A stretch of DNA of 12,236 nt from Actinomycetota bacterium (GTDB taxonomy: Bacteria > Actinomycetota > Thermoleophilia > Solirubrobacterales > Solirubrobacteraceae), in NCBI GenBank assembly GCA_005788585.1, contig SYBY01000045.1, positions 1 through 12,236 of the forward strand, read 5' to 3'. The stretch's first letter is position 1; the number at the start of each line of letters is the position of its first letter. Below, one piece after another: positions 1-7,914 of the stretch. Under the pieces are notes generated by a model. It ran no database searches, was not told where the DNA came from, and was given only the letters and a program-made list of their open reading frames with translations. The translations under genes were made by a program, and so were the position numbers.

Positions 1-36
1 CGCGGATCTCCGGCTCGCCGGCGGCCTGCACGTCGC

Positions 37-1749
37 TCAGGTCGCCGGGGGCGCCGGCGGGGGCGGCAGCGTGACCGGGCCGCGGGAGTAGCCCGTGGCC
101 TTCTCGCCGCGCATGCCGAAGCCCTCGAGCTTGATCTCGACGGCCGCGGTCTTGCCCGCCGCGAGCTCGCGCTTCAGCCACGTCACCGTGTTCGGCAGCA
201 GGTAGACGGCGACGTTGCGCGTCGTCCCGGCGCTGATCGCCTGCGCGCCGTAGCCCGCCGCGTTGCGGCTGTAGCTCACGCCGTTCGCGTCGGTGACGGT
301 GATCTTGCCCGTCGCCCAGACCACGCACATGATGTTGCAGCTCACGTCGGTGTCGAAGCGCGACAGGCCGGCGTTGATCTCCGGCGGCTCGGTGCCGACG
401 ACGGTGAGCGTGCCCCGCAGCGCGGTGCTGTAGATGTTGCTCGCACCGGTCGGCGCGGGCGACGTCAGGTTCGTCGCGCGGGAGGCGAACACCACCGCGC
501 CGGCAGCCGCCGTGATCGACGGCTCAGACGAGGACCCGTTCGCGGCCGGTCCGTCCTTCGCGCGGCTGACGAGCGACAGCGCGCCGTCGGACAGGTCGCG
601 GACGAAGACGTCGCCCGTGGGGTCGGCGTCCTGCGAGCTCAGGTTGTTCGCCGTGGAGCGGAAGGCGACGAAGCCGCCGTCGGGCGAGATGTCCGGCTCG
701 TCGGACGTGCCGTTCGCGGCCGGCCCGGCGGGACCGCTCTGGCGGCTGACGAGTTCGGTCTCGTTCGTGGTGCGGTCGCGCACGTAGATGTCGCGGGTGA
801 GCAGGGCGCCCCCGGCGAGCTCGGCGTCGGACTCGAACGCCACGTAGCGGCCGTCGGCGCTGATCGACGGGTTGAACGAGCCGCCCAGGCCCGCGCCGCC
901 GTCGACCCCGGTCTGCCGGCTGACGAGCTGAGTCGTGAGCTTCTTGACGTCGAAGACGAAGACGTCGCTGAGCAGCAGCGCGTCGCCCGCCGCGAGGTTC
1001 GACGCCGTCGACTCGTACGCAACGGCCCCGCCCATGATGCTGATGTCCGGACGGGTCGAGTCGCCGAGGGCGGGCAGGCCGTCGAGGCCGATGCTCGCGA
1101 GCTTGGAGTCGCGCGTCACGCGGTCGTGGACGTAGACGTCCTTCGTGCCGTCCGAGTCGCCTGTGGCGAGGTTGTTCGCGTTGCTGCTGAAGGCGACGTA
1201 GCGGCCGTCCGGGCTCATCGACGGCTGGTTCGAGGTGCCGTTCGCGGCGCCGTTGGCGGTGCTGCGGCTGATGAGCCGCGTCACGTTCGAGGAGATGTCG
1301 CGGACGAAGACGTCCTGGTTGTCCTCGCCGTCCTCGTCAGAGATGTTGTTCGACGCCGTGACGAAGGCGATGTACCGGCCGTCGGCGCTGATGGACGGCG
1401 CCGACGAGCTGCCGGCCCCGGGCGCGCCCGTCGCGCCCGTGGCGCGGCTGATGAGCCGGGTGATGCCGCGGCGGCGGTCGCGGATGTAGATCTGCGAGGT
1501 GCCGGCCGGGTGGTCGGCGGCGAGGTCACCCGCGTTCGAGACGTACGCGGTGATCATGCCGTCGGCCGAGGTGCTCGGCGCGCTCGCGGCGGTGGAGCTC
1601 GTCCGGGCAGGCGTGTCGGCGCCCTGTGGCGAGAGGGCGAGGATGCCGGTGACGTTCAGCGGGGCGGCCTGCGCGGCCCCCGCGGCAAACAACACCGCCG
1701 CAAACGGCAGAACTCCCGCCGTCGCGCGGCGAACGGACATCCTCTGCAT
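37..1749 (-). CDS. Secreted TolB/PD40-type seven-bladed beta-propeller protein
   Basis: This is an exported protein of about 570 residues with no visible catalytic motif. Residues 1-28 form a signal peptide (VRR, a hydrophobic stretch, then AQA before Ala29). Seven repeats follow, starting near residues 58, 118, 176, 234, 294, 352 and 410, a period of 58-60 residues. Each has a P-S/D-I-S-x-D-G-R-Y-V-A-F core, then an S-x-x-x-N-L segment, D-V-F-V-R-D and L-V-S-R. This is the PD40/WD40-like pattern of TolB-type propellers, and seven copies would close one propeller. Repeats 4 and 7 have degenerate SADG cores. Residues 450-558 form a separate, probably beta-rich domain with a Cys471-x3-Cys475 pair, and the chain ends in a Pro-rich tail. 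I chose the ATG at 1749 because a GGGGGG tract (1759-1764) lies 9 nt upstream; in-frame starts also exist at 1758, 1740 and 1770 (GTG). The architecture is clear but the ligand is unknown. No Pal/Tol genes are nearby, so a Tol-system role is not supported. Confidence 0.88.
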   Translation of the reverse strand: MQRMSVRRATAGVLPFAAVLFAAGAAQAAPLNVTGILALSPQGADTPARTSSTAASAPSTSADGMITAYVSNAGDLAADHPAGTSQIYIRDRRRGITRLISRATGATGAPGAGSSSAPSISADGRYIAFVTASNNISDEDGEDNQDVFVRDISSNVTRLISRSTANGAANGTSNQPSMSPDGRYVAFSSNANNLATGDSDGTKDVYVHDRVTRDSKLASIGLDGLPALGDSTRPDISIMGGAVAYESTASNLAAGDALLLSDVFVFDVKKLTTQLVSRQTGVDGGAGLGGSFNPSISADGRYVAFESDAELAGGALLTRDIYVRDRTTNETELVSRQSGPAGPAANGTSDEPDISPDGGFVAFRSTANNLSSQDADPTGDVFVRDLSDGALSLVSRAKDGPAANGSSSEPSITAAAGAVVFASRATNLTSPAPTGASNIYSTALRGTLTVVGTEPPEINAGLSRFDTDVSCNIMCVVWATGKITVTDANGVSYSRNAAGYGAQAISAGTTRNVAVYLLPNTVTWLKRELAAGKTAAVEIKLEGFGMRGEKATGYSRGPVTLPPPPAPPAT

Positions 1750-1814
1750 GAACGACATCCCCCCAGACACGGAGCCTGAAAACGGCCGTCCCCCCGGACT
1801 GGCCTGACCGCGGC

Positions 1815-1820
1815 AGCCTA
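1815..1820 (-). promoter_or_regulatory. Possible -10 box for the TolB-like gene
   Basis: Read on the minus strand this is TAGGCT, a TANNNT-type box, in the 108-bp gap after lhr. No good -35 box is seen 17 bp further upstream (TGGTCG at best). It would give a leader of about 60 nt ending in the GGGGGG tract before the start. The gene could instead be read through from lhr. I see no strong terminator hairpin in the gap. Confidence 0.3.
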
Positions 1821-1857
1821 CCGGGTTTCGGCGATCCCGACCACCCCGGATGCGAGG

Positions 1858-4800
1858 TCACGCGCTGAGGGTGAGCTTGCGCGGTCCCCCGCGAAAGCCG
1901 ACCTCCATGAGGAGAGGCTCGAGGGCTGATCCGACGACCGGCTCACCGTCGACACGCTCCAGGGACAGCTTCAGCGTGCGGCGGTCGCGCACGAAGTCGG
2001 CGAGGGCGGACAGCGCTCGTGGCAGCCGGGGGTCGTCGGGCTCGACGAGCACCGCCAGCCCGCGCCCGCCGCGTTCGACGTAGACGACCGGCTCGGCGCC
2101 CACGAGCACGACGTAGGCGCCGGCGGCGCGCGATGGCCGGCGCCGTTCGTCGTCATCGCGCTTGGGCCACGGCAGCGCGGCACCGTACGGCTGCGCCGGG
2201 TCCGTGGCGGCCAGCACCAGCGGCGGGGCGTCCTGCGCCTCACGCGCGGCGCGCAGCCGCTCGACGGCGCCCGGCAGCGCGAACTGCGCGCCACCGAGGC
2301 CCTCGACGAAGTAGCCGCGGCGGCAGACGCCCAGCGTCTCCAGCGCCACGAACGCGTCGTACAGGGATGAGAATCCGCCCGGGACGCCCTCGGCGAGCAC
2401 CTGCTCCCGGGTGACCAGGCCGTAGCGCTCGAGCAGCAGTTCGGCCATCGTGCGCCGCTGCTGCCCGGGCTCGGGCGCCCGCCGGAAGATCGTGGTCGTC
2501 AGCGACCAGCGTCCCTGCACCGTCGCCTGCGCGCCACCGCGGCGCCCGCCGAACCGCCGCCCGCGCCGGGTGGCGTGCTCCGCGGCCTTCCGGGTCTTGG
2601 CCAGCGTGAGTTTCGGAGCGCGCAGCGGGGCGAACGCGTCGTTGGTCGCCTCGCCCGCCCACACGAGGTCCCACAGGCCCTCCTGGATCTCCTCCGGGGT
2701 GAACGGCAGTTCCGCGAGGAAGTCGGTGAAGAAGCACGGCGAAGCGGTCAGCCGCTCACGCAGCGCCACGTGCACCGGGTCGACCGGATCCTCCGTCCCG
2801 CGCGGTGCGGTGACCGGCCCGATCGCCTCGGCGTCGTCGCGGAAGTACAGCGCCACACGCCCCGAGTTGCGCCCGAGCGCGCCCGCGCCGATCCACACGA
2901 CCTCTCCGCCGGCGCACAGCTGGTCCATCCACGTGGGCGAGTACGCACCGCAGCGGCGCGGCAGGACCTCGCGCTCCCAGATCTCCGCGGGCAAGGCCAG
3001 GCCCTGGAGCGGGACGAGCACCTCGCGCAGCCGGTCGACCCCCGCGCCGGTCGGCGGATGCCGATCGATGCCCTGCCACGACGGGAGGAACGTCGCGATC
3101 GCCCGCTGATCGGCAGGCTCGATCTCCTTGCGCAGCGCGGCCAGCGACGCGCGGCGCAGACGGCGCAGCACCTCGGGGTCACACCATTCACGCTCGGATC
3201 CGCCGGGCCGCAGTTCCCCGCGGACGACATCGCCCTCGCGCTCCAGCTCCGCCAGCGCCGAGGACGGATCGACGCGGTAGCGCGCCCGCACCTCGTCCGT
3301 CGTGAACGGCCCGTGCGTGCGCGCGTACCTGTGCACCAGCCGACGCAGCGCGTCGGGGACGTCCGCGACGAACGCCTCCGGCAGCCCGCCGGGCGGCACG
3401 GCGCCGAGCGCGTCGCGGTACAGCCCCGCGTCGTCGGCGGCGACCCAGCGCTCCTCGCCCGCCACGCGCAGCCGGATCGCGCGCCGCTCGCGCTCGAGGA
3501 TCGCCAGCAGCCCGGCCGGGTCGACGCCGGCCGTCACGCGCGCGGCGATCTCGTCGCCGGTCAGGTCGCCCAGCCGGCGCAGCACGTCGGCGAGGCCGTC
3601 GCTCGTGTCGGCCTTCGTGCGGTCGCTGCGGTGCTGCAGGTCGCTCTCGACCTGCTCCAGCGCGCCGGGGTCGATGAGGTCGCGCAGCTCGTCCTGGCCG
3701 AGCAGCTCACGCAGCAGGTCGCGATCGAGCGACAGCGCGGCGGCGCGCCGTTCGGCGTTCGGCGTGTCGCCCTCGTACATGTACGTCGCGACGTAGTCGA
3801 AGAGCAGCGAGGACGCCATCGGGGAGGCCATCGACGTCTCGACCTCCACGAGGGTGAGGTCGCGGCTGTGCAGCCTGGTGAGGATGTCGCGCAGGCCGTC
3901 GACGTCGAGCACGTCGCGCAGGCACTCGCGGTACGTCTCGAGGATGATCGGGAAGTCCGCATACCGGCGTGCGACCTCCAGCAGTGACTGCGACTTCAGG
4001 CGCTGCTGCCAGAGCGGCGTGCGGCGGCCCGGGTACGCGCGCGGGATGAGCAGCGCGCGGCCGGCGTTCTCGCGGAACCGCGCGCCGAAGAGCGCGCTGC
4101 CGCCGAGCTCCCCGACGACGATGTCCTCCAGCTCGTCGGGTTCGACCATGAACCACTCCGCGCCGGGTGGCTCGTCCGCGTCGGGGAGGTGGACGATGAT
4201 GCCGTCGTCTGAGTAGATCGCGTCGGACTCCAGCCCGATCTCGTCGCGGATGCGCGCGCTGATGGCCAGCGCCCACGCGGCGTGGACGCGACCGCCGAAC
4301 GGTGTGAGCACGCAGACGCGCCAGTCGCCGATCTCGTCGCGGAACCGCTCGACGACGACGGTGCGGTCGCTCGGCAGCACCCGGGTGGCGTCCTGCTGCT
4401 CGCGCAGGTACTCGAGGAGGTTCTTGGCGGCCAGCGCGTCGAGGTCGTACTCGGCCATGAGCGCCGGCGCGTCCTGCTCGACGGCCCAGCGGCTGAATGC
4501 GCCGATCGCCTCGCCCAGCTCGCGGGGGCGGCCGACCGAGTCTCCCCGCCAGAACGGCACGGCGCCGGGAGCACCGGGCGCGGGCGTGACGATGACCCGG
4601 TCGCGGCCGATCTCCTCGATCCGCCACGTCGACGCGCCGAGCAGGAACGTCTGCCCCGCACGCGCCTCGTAGACCATCTCCTCGGCGAGCTCGCCGACCC
4701 GGCGGCCGTCGGGGAGTGTCACCGCGTACAGGCCGCGGTCGGGGATCGTGCCCGCGTTGGCGATGGCCAGCTGGCGGGCGCCCTTGCGCGCGCGGATCGT

Positions 4801-6300
4801 GTTCGCCACCCGGTCCCACACGATGCGGGCGCGCAGCTCGCCGAACTCCTGCGAGGGGTAGCGGCCGTCGAGCATGTCGAGGACGTTCTCGAGCACGGCG
4901 CGGGTCAGCTCCGCGTACGTGTAGGTGCGCGTGACCAGCGCGTGCAGCTCGTCGACGGACACGGTGTCGTCCGTCTGCTCGGCCGCGGCGCAGATGGCGA
5001 CGATCTGCTGGGCGAGGACGTCGACCGGGTTGCGCGGCACGACGGTCGGCTCGATCCGCCCCTCGCGCATGAGCTTGACGACGACCGCGCACTCCAGGAG
5101 GTCGGCGCGGAACTTCGGGAAGATGCGGCCCTTCGCGGTCTCGCCGACGCCGTGGCCGGCCCGGCCGATGCGCTGCAGCCCGCGGGACACCGACTTCGGT
5201 GATTCGACCTGGAGCACGAGGTCGACCGCGCCCATGTCGATGCCCAGCTCCAGCGACGAGGTCGCCACAAGGCACGGCAGCTCACCGGCCTTCAGCTGCT
5301 CCTCGACGACGGTGCGCTCCTCGCGCGCGAGGGACCCGTGGTGGGCTCGCGCGATCTCCTCGTACGCGCGCTCCTCCGGGAGGTCCTCGTTGTGCAGTTC
5401 GTTCAGCCGCAGCGCCAGCCGCTCGGCCATCCGCCGGTTGTTGACGAAGACGATCGTCGACCGGTGCTCGTGGACCTCGCGCAGCAGCTCCGGGTAGATC
5501 GCCGGCCAGATGGACCGCCGCGTCGCCTCGCCGCCCACGAGTGGTTCCAGCGGGTCGCGGTTCGGGTCGTCGTCGGGCTCGACCATCGACTCGACCGGGA
5601 CGTGGATCTTCAGGTCCAGCGCCTTGCGCTGGGCCGAGTCGACGATCCGGCACTGCCGCCGCGGGCCGACCATGAACCGGCCGACCTCCTCGAGCGGGTT
5701 CTGGGTGGCACTCAGCCCGATCCGCTGGAAGTCCCGCCCGTCCTCCTGGATCGCGGCGAGCCGTTCGAGCGTGAGCGCCAGGTGCGCGCCACGCTTCGTC
5801 CCGGCGACGGCGTGGATCTCGTCGACGATCACCGCCTCGACGTCGCGCAGCCCGGCCTGCGCCTGCGAGGTCAGCAGGAGGTAGAGCGACTCCGGCGTGG
5901 TGAGGAGGATGTCCGGCGGCGTCTTGCGCATCGCCGCGCGGTCCTTCTGCGGTGTGTCGCCGGTGCGGATGCCGACGGTCGGCATGCGGTCGGGGTCGCC
6001 CGCGGCGATGCCCCGCAGCGGTGCGCGGAGGTTGCGCTCGATGTCGTAGCTCAGCGCCTTCAGCGGGGAGACGTAGACCAGGCGCGTGCGCGGCGCGTCC
6101 TTCGGCGTCGGGTCGACATGGAGCCGATCGAGCGCCCACAGGAACGCGGACAGCGTCTTGCCCGAACCGGTCGGCGCGCTGATGAGCGTGTGCTCGCCCG
6201 ACGCGATCGCCGGCCAGGCCTGTTCCTGCACCGTGGTCGGTGCGGCGAACGCGTCGGTGAACCAGTCACGGACCCGCGGGGAGAACGCGTCGAGAGCCAC
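1858..6300 (-). CDS. lhr: Lhr family ATP-dependent DNA repair helicase
   Basis: This 1480-residue protein has the usual length and layout of bacterial Lhr (large helicase-related). Family members are ATP-driven 3'-to-5' single-strand DNA translocases that unwind RNA:DNA and DNA duplexes, and the mycobacterial gene is induced by DNA damage (family knowledge). Visible motifs are APTGSGKT (Walker A, residues 42-49), DEIH (motif II, 160-163), SAT (motif III, 197-199), TSSLELGIDMG (about 347-357) and QRIGRAGH (motif VI, 376-383). The winged-helix and Lhr-core regions follow. From about residue 1291 the Lhr-specific C-terminal domain carries ERYGLVTREQV and GYFVEGLGGAQF (1330-1341). I chose the GTG at 6300 because it opens on VALDAFSPRVRDWF, which matches the N-terminus of other Lhr proteins. 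The in-frame ATG at 6366 would instead translate the palindromic control region. No frameshift or lost motif was seen. The start looks leaderless. A repair role is well supported by family; the exact substrate is not visible. Confidence 0.97.
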   Translation of the reverse strand: MALDAFSPRVRDWFTDAFAAPTTVQEQAWPAIASGEHTLISAPTGSGKTLSAFLWALDRLHVDPTPKDAPRTRLVYVSPLKALSYDIERNLRAPLRGIAAGDPDRMPTVGIRTGDTPQKDRAAMRKTPPDILLTTPESLYLLLTSQAQAGLRDVEAVIVDEIHAVAGTKRGAHLALTLERLAAIQEDGRDFQRIGLSATQNPLEEVGRFMVGPRRQCRIVDSAQRKALDLKIHVPVESMVEPDDDPNRDPLEPLVGGEATRRSIWPAIYPELLREVHEHRSTIVFVNNRRMAERLALRLNELHNEDLPEERAYEEIARAHHGSLAREERTVVEEQLKAGELPCLVATSSLELGIDMGAVDLVLQVESPKSVSRGLQRIGRAGHGVGETAKGRIFPKFRADLLECAVVVKLMREGRIEPTVVPRNPVDVLAQQIVAICAAAEQTDDTVSVDELHALVTRTYTYAELTRAVLENVLDMLDGRYPSQEFGELRARIVWDRVANTIRARKGARQLAIANAGTIPDRGLYAVTLPDGRRVGELAEEMVYEARAGQTFLLGASTWRIEEIGRDRVIVTPAPGAPGAVPFWRGDSVGRPRELGEAIGAFSRWAVEQDAPALMAEYDLDALAAKNLLEYLREQQDATRVLPSDRTVVVERFRDEIGDWRVCVLTPFGGRVHAAWALAISARIRDEIGLESDAIYSDDGIIVHLPDADEPPGAEWFMVEPDELEDIVVGELGGSALFGARFRENAGRALLIPRAYPGRRTPLWQQRLKSQSLLEVARRYADFPIILETYRECLRDVLDVDGLRDILTRLHSRDLTLVEVETSMASPMASSLLFDYVATYMYEGDTPNAERRAAALSLDRDLLRELLGQDELRDLIDPGALEQVESDLQHRSDRTKADTSDGLADVLRRLGDLTGDEIAARVTAGVDPAGLLAILERERRAIRLRVAGEERWVAADDAGLYRDALGAVPPGGLPEAFVADVPDALRRLVHRYARTHGPFTTDEVRARYRVDPSSALAELEREGDVVRGELRPGGSEREWCDPEVLRRLRRASLAALRKEIEPADQRAIATFLPSWQGIDRHPPTGAGVDRLREVLVPLQGLALPAEIWEREVLPRRCGAYSPTWMDQLCAGGEVVWIGAGALGRNSGRVALYFRDDAEAIGPVTAPRGTEDPVDPVHVALRERLTASPCFFTDFLAELPFTPEEIQEGLWDLVWAGEATNDAFAPLRAPKLTLAKTRKAAEHATRRGRRFGGRRGGAQATVQGRWSLTTTIFRRAPEPGQQRRTMAELLLERYGLVTREQVLAEGVPGGFSSLYDAFVALETLGVCRRGYFVEGLGGAQFALPGAVERLRAAREAQDAPPLVLAATDPAQPYGAALPWPKRDDDERRRPSRAAGAYVVLVGAEPVVYVERGGRGLAVLVEPDDPRLPRALSALADFVRDRRTLKLSLERVDGEPVVGSALEPLLMEVGFRGGPRKLTLSA

Positions 6301-6306
6301 CAACCC

Positions 6307-6312
6307 AGAGTA
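6307..6312 (-). promoter_or_regulatory. Leaderless-type -10 box for lhr
   Basis: Read on the minus strand this is TACTCT, fitting TANNNT, with exactly 6 nt between it and the GTG start at 6300. Transcription would therefore begin at or next to the start codon. No Shine-Dalgarno sequence lies in the 6-nt gap, which supports a leaderless mRNA. The expected -35 position falls inside the inverted repeat at 6318-6344 and does not resemble TTGACA. Confidence 0.5.
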
Positions 6313-6317
6313 CGGGC

Positions 6318-6344
6318 GGTTGCGGCCAGGGGATGGCCGCAACC
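6318..6344. repeat. Perfect 11-bp inverted repeat upstream of lhr (candidate operator)
   Basis: The left arm GGTTGCGGCCA (6318-6328) and right arm TGGCCGCAACC (6334-6344) are exact reverse complements around a GGGGA spacer. The element starts 5 bp upstream of the lhr -10 box and so covers its -35 region. It is non-coding if lhr starts at 6300 and the peptidase at 6423. A dimeric repressor or activator site is the most natural reading. The alternative, a terminator hairpin, is less likely because no gene ends here. The regulator is unknown. Confidence 0.6.
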
Positions 6345-6351
6345 CGCGCGC

Positions 6352-6365
6352 TGTGGAAACCCACA
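6352..6365. repeat. Small inverted repeat in the divergent control region
   Basis: TGTGG (6352-6356) and CCACA (6361-6365) are exact reverse complements around AAAC. The element lies between the 11-bp palindrome and the TTGACA of the peptidase promoter. The arms are short, so chance is a real possibility. It could be a half-strength operator for either divergent gene. Confidence 0.25.
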
Positions 6366-6384
6366 ATCCGGTGCCACGCGGACG

Positions 6385-6416
6385 TTGACATCCGCCACGC
6401 CGGTCCGCCGTACGGT
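6385..6416 (+). promoter_or_regulatory. Promoter of the M28-type peptidase gene, leaderless type
   Basis: A perfect TTGACA (6385-6390) precedes TACGGT (6411-6416), which has the TANNNT form and lies 6 nt before the GTG start at 6423. The spacer is 20 bp, longer than the usual 17-18, so one of the two boxes may not be used as drawn. The 6-nt gap holds no Shine-Dalgarno sequence. Transcription starting at the G of GTG would make the mRNA leaderless. Confidence 0.5.
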
Positions 6417-6422
6417 CCGACC

Positions 6423-7850
6423 GTGCCCCATCTCACACGCAAGCAGTTCCTGCATCGAGGCGCGCTCACCGCCGGTGCCGCCATGTTCGGCGGCGCTGCG
6501 CCGGCGTTCGCGGCCGCCGATCCCCTCGGTGGCGACCTCCTGCACCGGGACGTCCGGGACCTCTGCGCCTTCGGGCCGCGGCGGACCGGCACGGATGCCG
6601 AGCATGGTGCGAGCGCGTGGGTGGCGGAGCGGCTGCGGGCGGCTGGGCTTGAGGTCCGGCTCGACCCGTACCCGTTTCGTCAGTGGCGGCTCACTGGATG
6701 GGACGTGGAGCTGGTGGCCGGCACGGCCAGCGCGGAGGTGGCGGCGTTCCCCCGTACGGTCGCCACCCACCCGATCTGGAACACCCGGCCGGCCGCCGGC
6801 GAAGCGGACCTCGTCTACGTCGGGTCGGGGACGCAGAAGGAACTGGACCGTCACGACCTGCGTGGCAAGGCGGTGCTCGTCGACGGCAAGGTCCTGCTCA
6901 ACGTCTTCGCCACCTACAACGCCGACGGCTACGTGTACTGGAACGCCGCGGCACGCGGGGCCGTCGCGATGTTCGCCACCTCGGACGCGCCCGGGAACCT
7001 CGTGCGAATGATCGGCATGGGGCGCAACGAGCTCGACGCGAATCCCATCCCCGCCTTCACCGTCGGGCGCAGGGACTTCGGGATGATGCGCCGCGCCGCG
7101 CACGCCGGGACCGCGCGCATCCGCTACCGCCTCGATGCGAAGCACGTCGACGGGGTCACGCACGACGTCGTCGCGACCCTGCCCGGGAGCCGCACCGACA
7201 AGGACGGGATCGTCGCGTGCGCCCACACCGACTCCATGTTCGACGGCGCGCTCGACGACGCGACGGGCATCGCCGGGCTCATCGGCCTGGCTCATCACTT
7301 CGCCGCTCGCCCCCGGCACCGCCGTCCGAAGCCGATGACGTTCCTCGCGGTCACCGGGCATGACACGGGCTTCCCGCATCTCGGGGTGCGCCACTGGGTC
7401 GAGGCGAATGCCGCGCAGGTGGCGACGCTCAGCGGGTTCTGTTCGCTCGACCACCTCGCCGGTGTCGCCGCCGAGGACCTGGGTGGCGAGCGGCCGGTGC
7501 GGCGCGGCGGCGACGAGGAACGGCTCCTGCTCATCTCCGACAACGCGCTGCTCTACGGCGTGACCGCCCAGGTGGCGGTCAAGCACCGGCTCTTCCCGTC
7601 GATCCCCGCCCCCGAGCCGCTGGCGCGGGCCAACCCCGACCTCGAGGGCATGTTCGTCGAGCGCGGCGTCCCCTCCGTGAACATGACGATGGCGTACCCC
7701 TGGTACCACACGCCCCAGGACACGCCGGACAAGATCCCGCCGGGGCAGCTCGCGCGCAGCACCCGCGCGTACCGCGACATCCTCGAGGCCATGCAGCGGA
7801 TGCCCGCGGGGTGGCTGCGGCGCGCCGAGACGAGTCCGCGCAAGCGTTGA
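6423..7850 (+). CDS. Exported M28-family zinc peptidase-like protein with altered active site
   Basis: This is a 475-residue protein of the M28 (Zn aminopeptidase) fold. The N-terminus has a Tat-like signal, TRKQFLHRGAL (residues 5-15), a hydrophobic Ala/Gly stretch and an AFA cleavage site near residue 30. Residues about 85-235 resemble a protease-associated (PA) insert (DLRGKAVLVDGK, later GAVAMF). The peptidase part shows AHTDS (His268, Asp270), LDDATG (Asp278), LDH (Asp343) and YHTPQDTPDKI (His429), matching four of the five M28 zinc ligands. Where M28 enzymes have the Glu-Glu pair (general base plus fifth ligand), this protein reads TGHDTG, giving His313-Asp314. It may therefore be a divergent hydrolase or a non-catalytic relative. 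The GTG at 6423 is chosen because it starts the signal peptide and lies 6 nt after a -10 box; 30 upstream in-frame residues from 6333 would translate the control region. The substrate is unknown. Confidence 0.88.
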   Translation: MPHLTRKQFLHRGALTAGAAMFGGAAPAFAAADPLGGDLLHRDVRDLCAFGPRRTGTDAEHGASAWVAERLRAAGLEVRLDPYPFRQWRLTGWDVELVAGTASAEVAAFPRTVATHPIWNTRPAAGEADLVYVGSGTQKELDRHDLRGKAVLVDGKVLLNVFATYNADGYVYWNAAARGAVAMFATSDAPGNLVRMIGMGRNELDANPIPAFTVGRRDFGMMRRAAHAGTARIRYRLDAKHVDGVTHDVVATLPGSRTDKDGIVACAHTDSMFDGALDDATGIAGLIGLAHHFAARPRHRRPKPMTFLAVTGHDTGFPHLGVRHWVEANAAQVATLSGFCSLDHLAGVAAEDLGGERPVRRGGDEERLLLISDNALLYGVTAQVAVKHRLFPSIPAPEPLARANPDLEGMFVERGVPSVNMTMAYPWYHTPQDTPDKIPPGQLARSTRAYRDILEAMQRMPAGWLRRAETSPRKR

Positions 7851-7887
7851 ACGCTCGGCTCGCGCGTTCGGGCGCAGCGGAGCGTTC
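7849..7887 (+). terminator. Hairpin after the M28-type gene, possible terminator
   Basis: GAACGCTC (7849-7856, starting inside the TGA stop) pairs exactly with GAGCGTTC (7880-7887). The 23-nt stretch between them can form a further imperfect GC-rich stem. No T-run follows, which is common in very GC-rich genomes. It would separate the peptidase transcript from the next gene 64 bp downstream. Confidence 0.4.
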
Positions 7888-7914
7888 CGTCATCGGATCG
7901 GGGAGACTGTATAC

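Noticed and set aside
1..36. Possible neighbouring gene at the left edge
   Set aside because: Thirty-six bases are too few to judge. No start, stop or motif is recognisable in either direction.
1771..1857. Terminator between lhr and the TolB-like gene
   Set aside because: Only 4-5 bp arms such as CCGGG/CCCGG can be paired, too weak to call.
2575..3987. Long plus-strand open frame opposite lhr (470 codons), with similar ones at 4282-5202 and 5338-7011
   Set aside because: It is antisense to the conserved Lhr coding sequence, has an Arg/Ala/Val-rich composition without motifs, and is explained by the scarcity of stop codons in GC-rich DNA.
6301..6366. Upstream extension of lhr to the ATG at 6366, adding 22 residues
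   Set aside because: The extension would translate the palindrome and the -10 box. Homology to Lhr begins right after the GTG at 6300.
6301..6422. LexA SOS box or PafBC-type damage promoter upstream of lhr
   Set aside because: No GAAC-N4-GTTC-like site is visible. The stretch before TACTCT matches the PafBC consensus at only about half of its positions.
6060..7709. Long minus-strand open frame (549 codons) across the lhr start and the M28-type gene
   Set aside because: It overlaps two well-supported genes and the control region between them. The translation shows no domain, only a shadow of codon bias.
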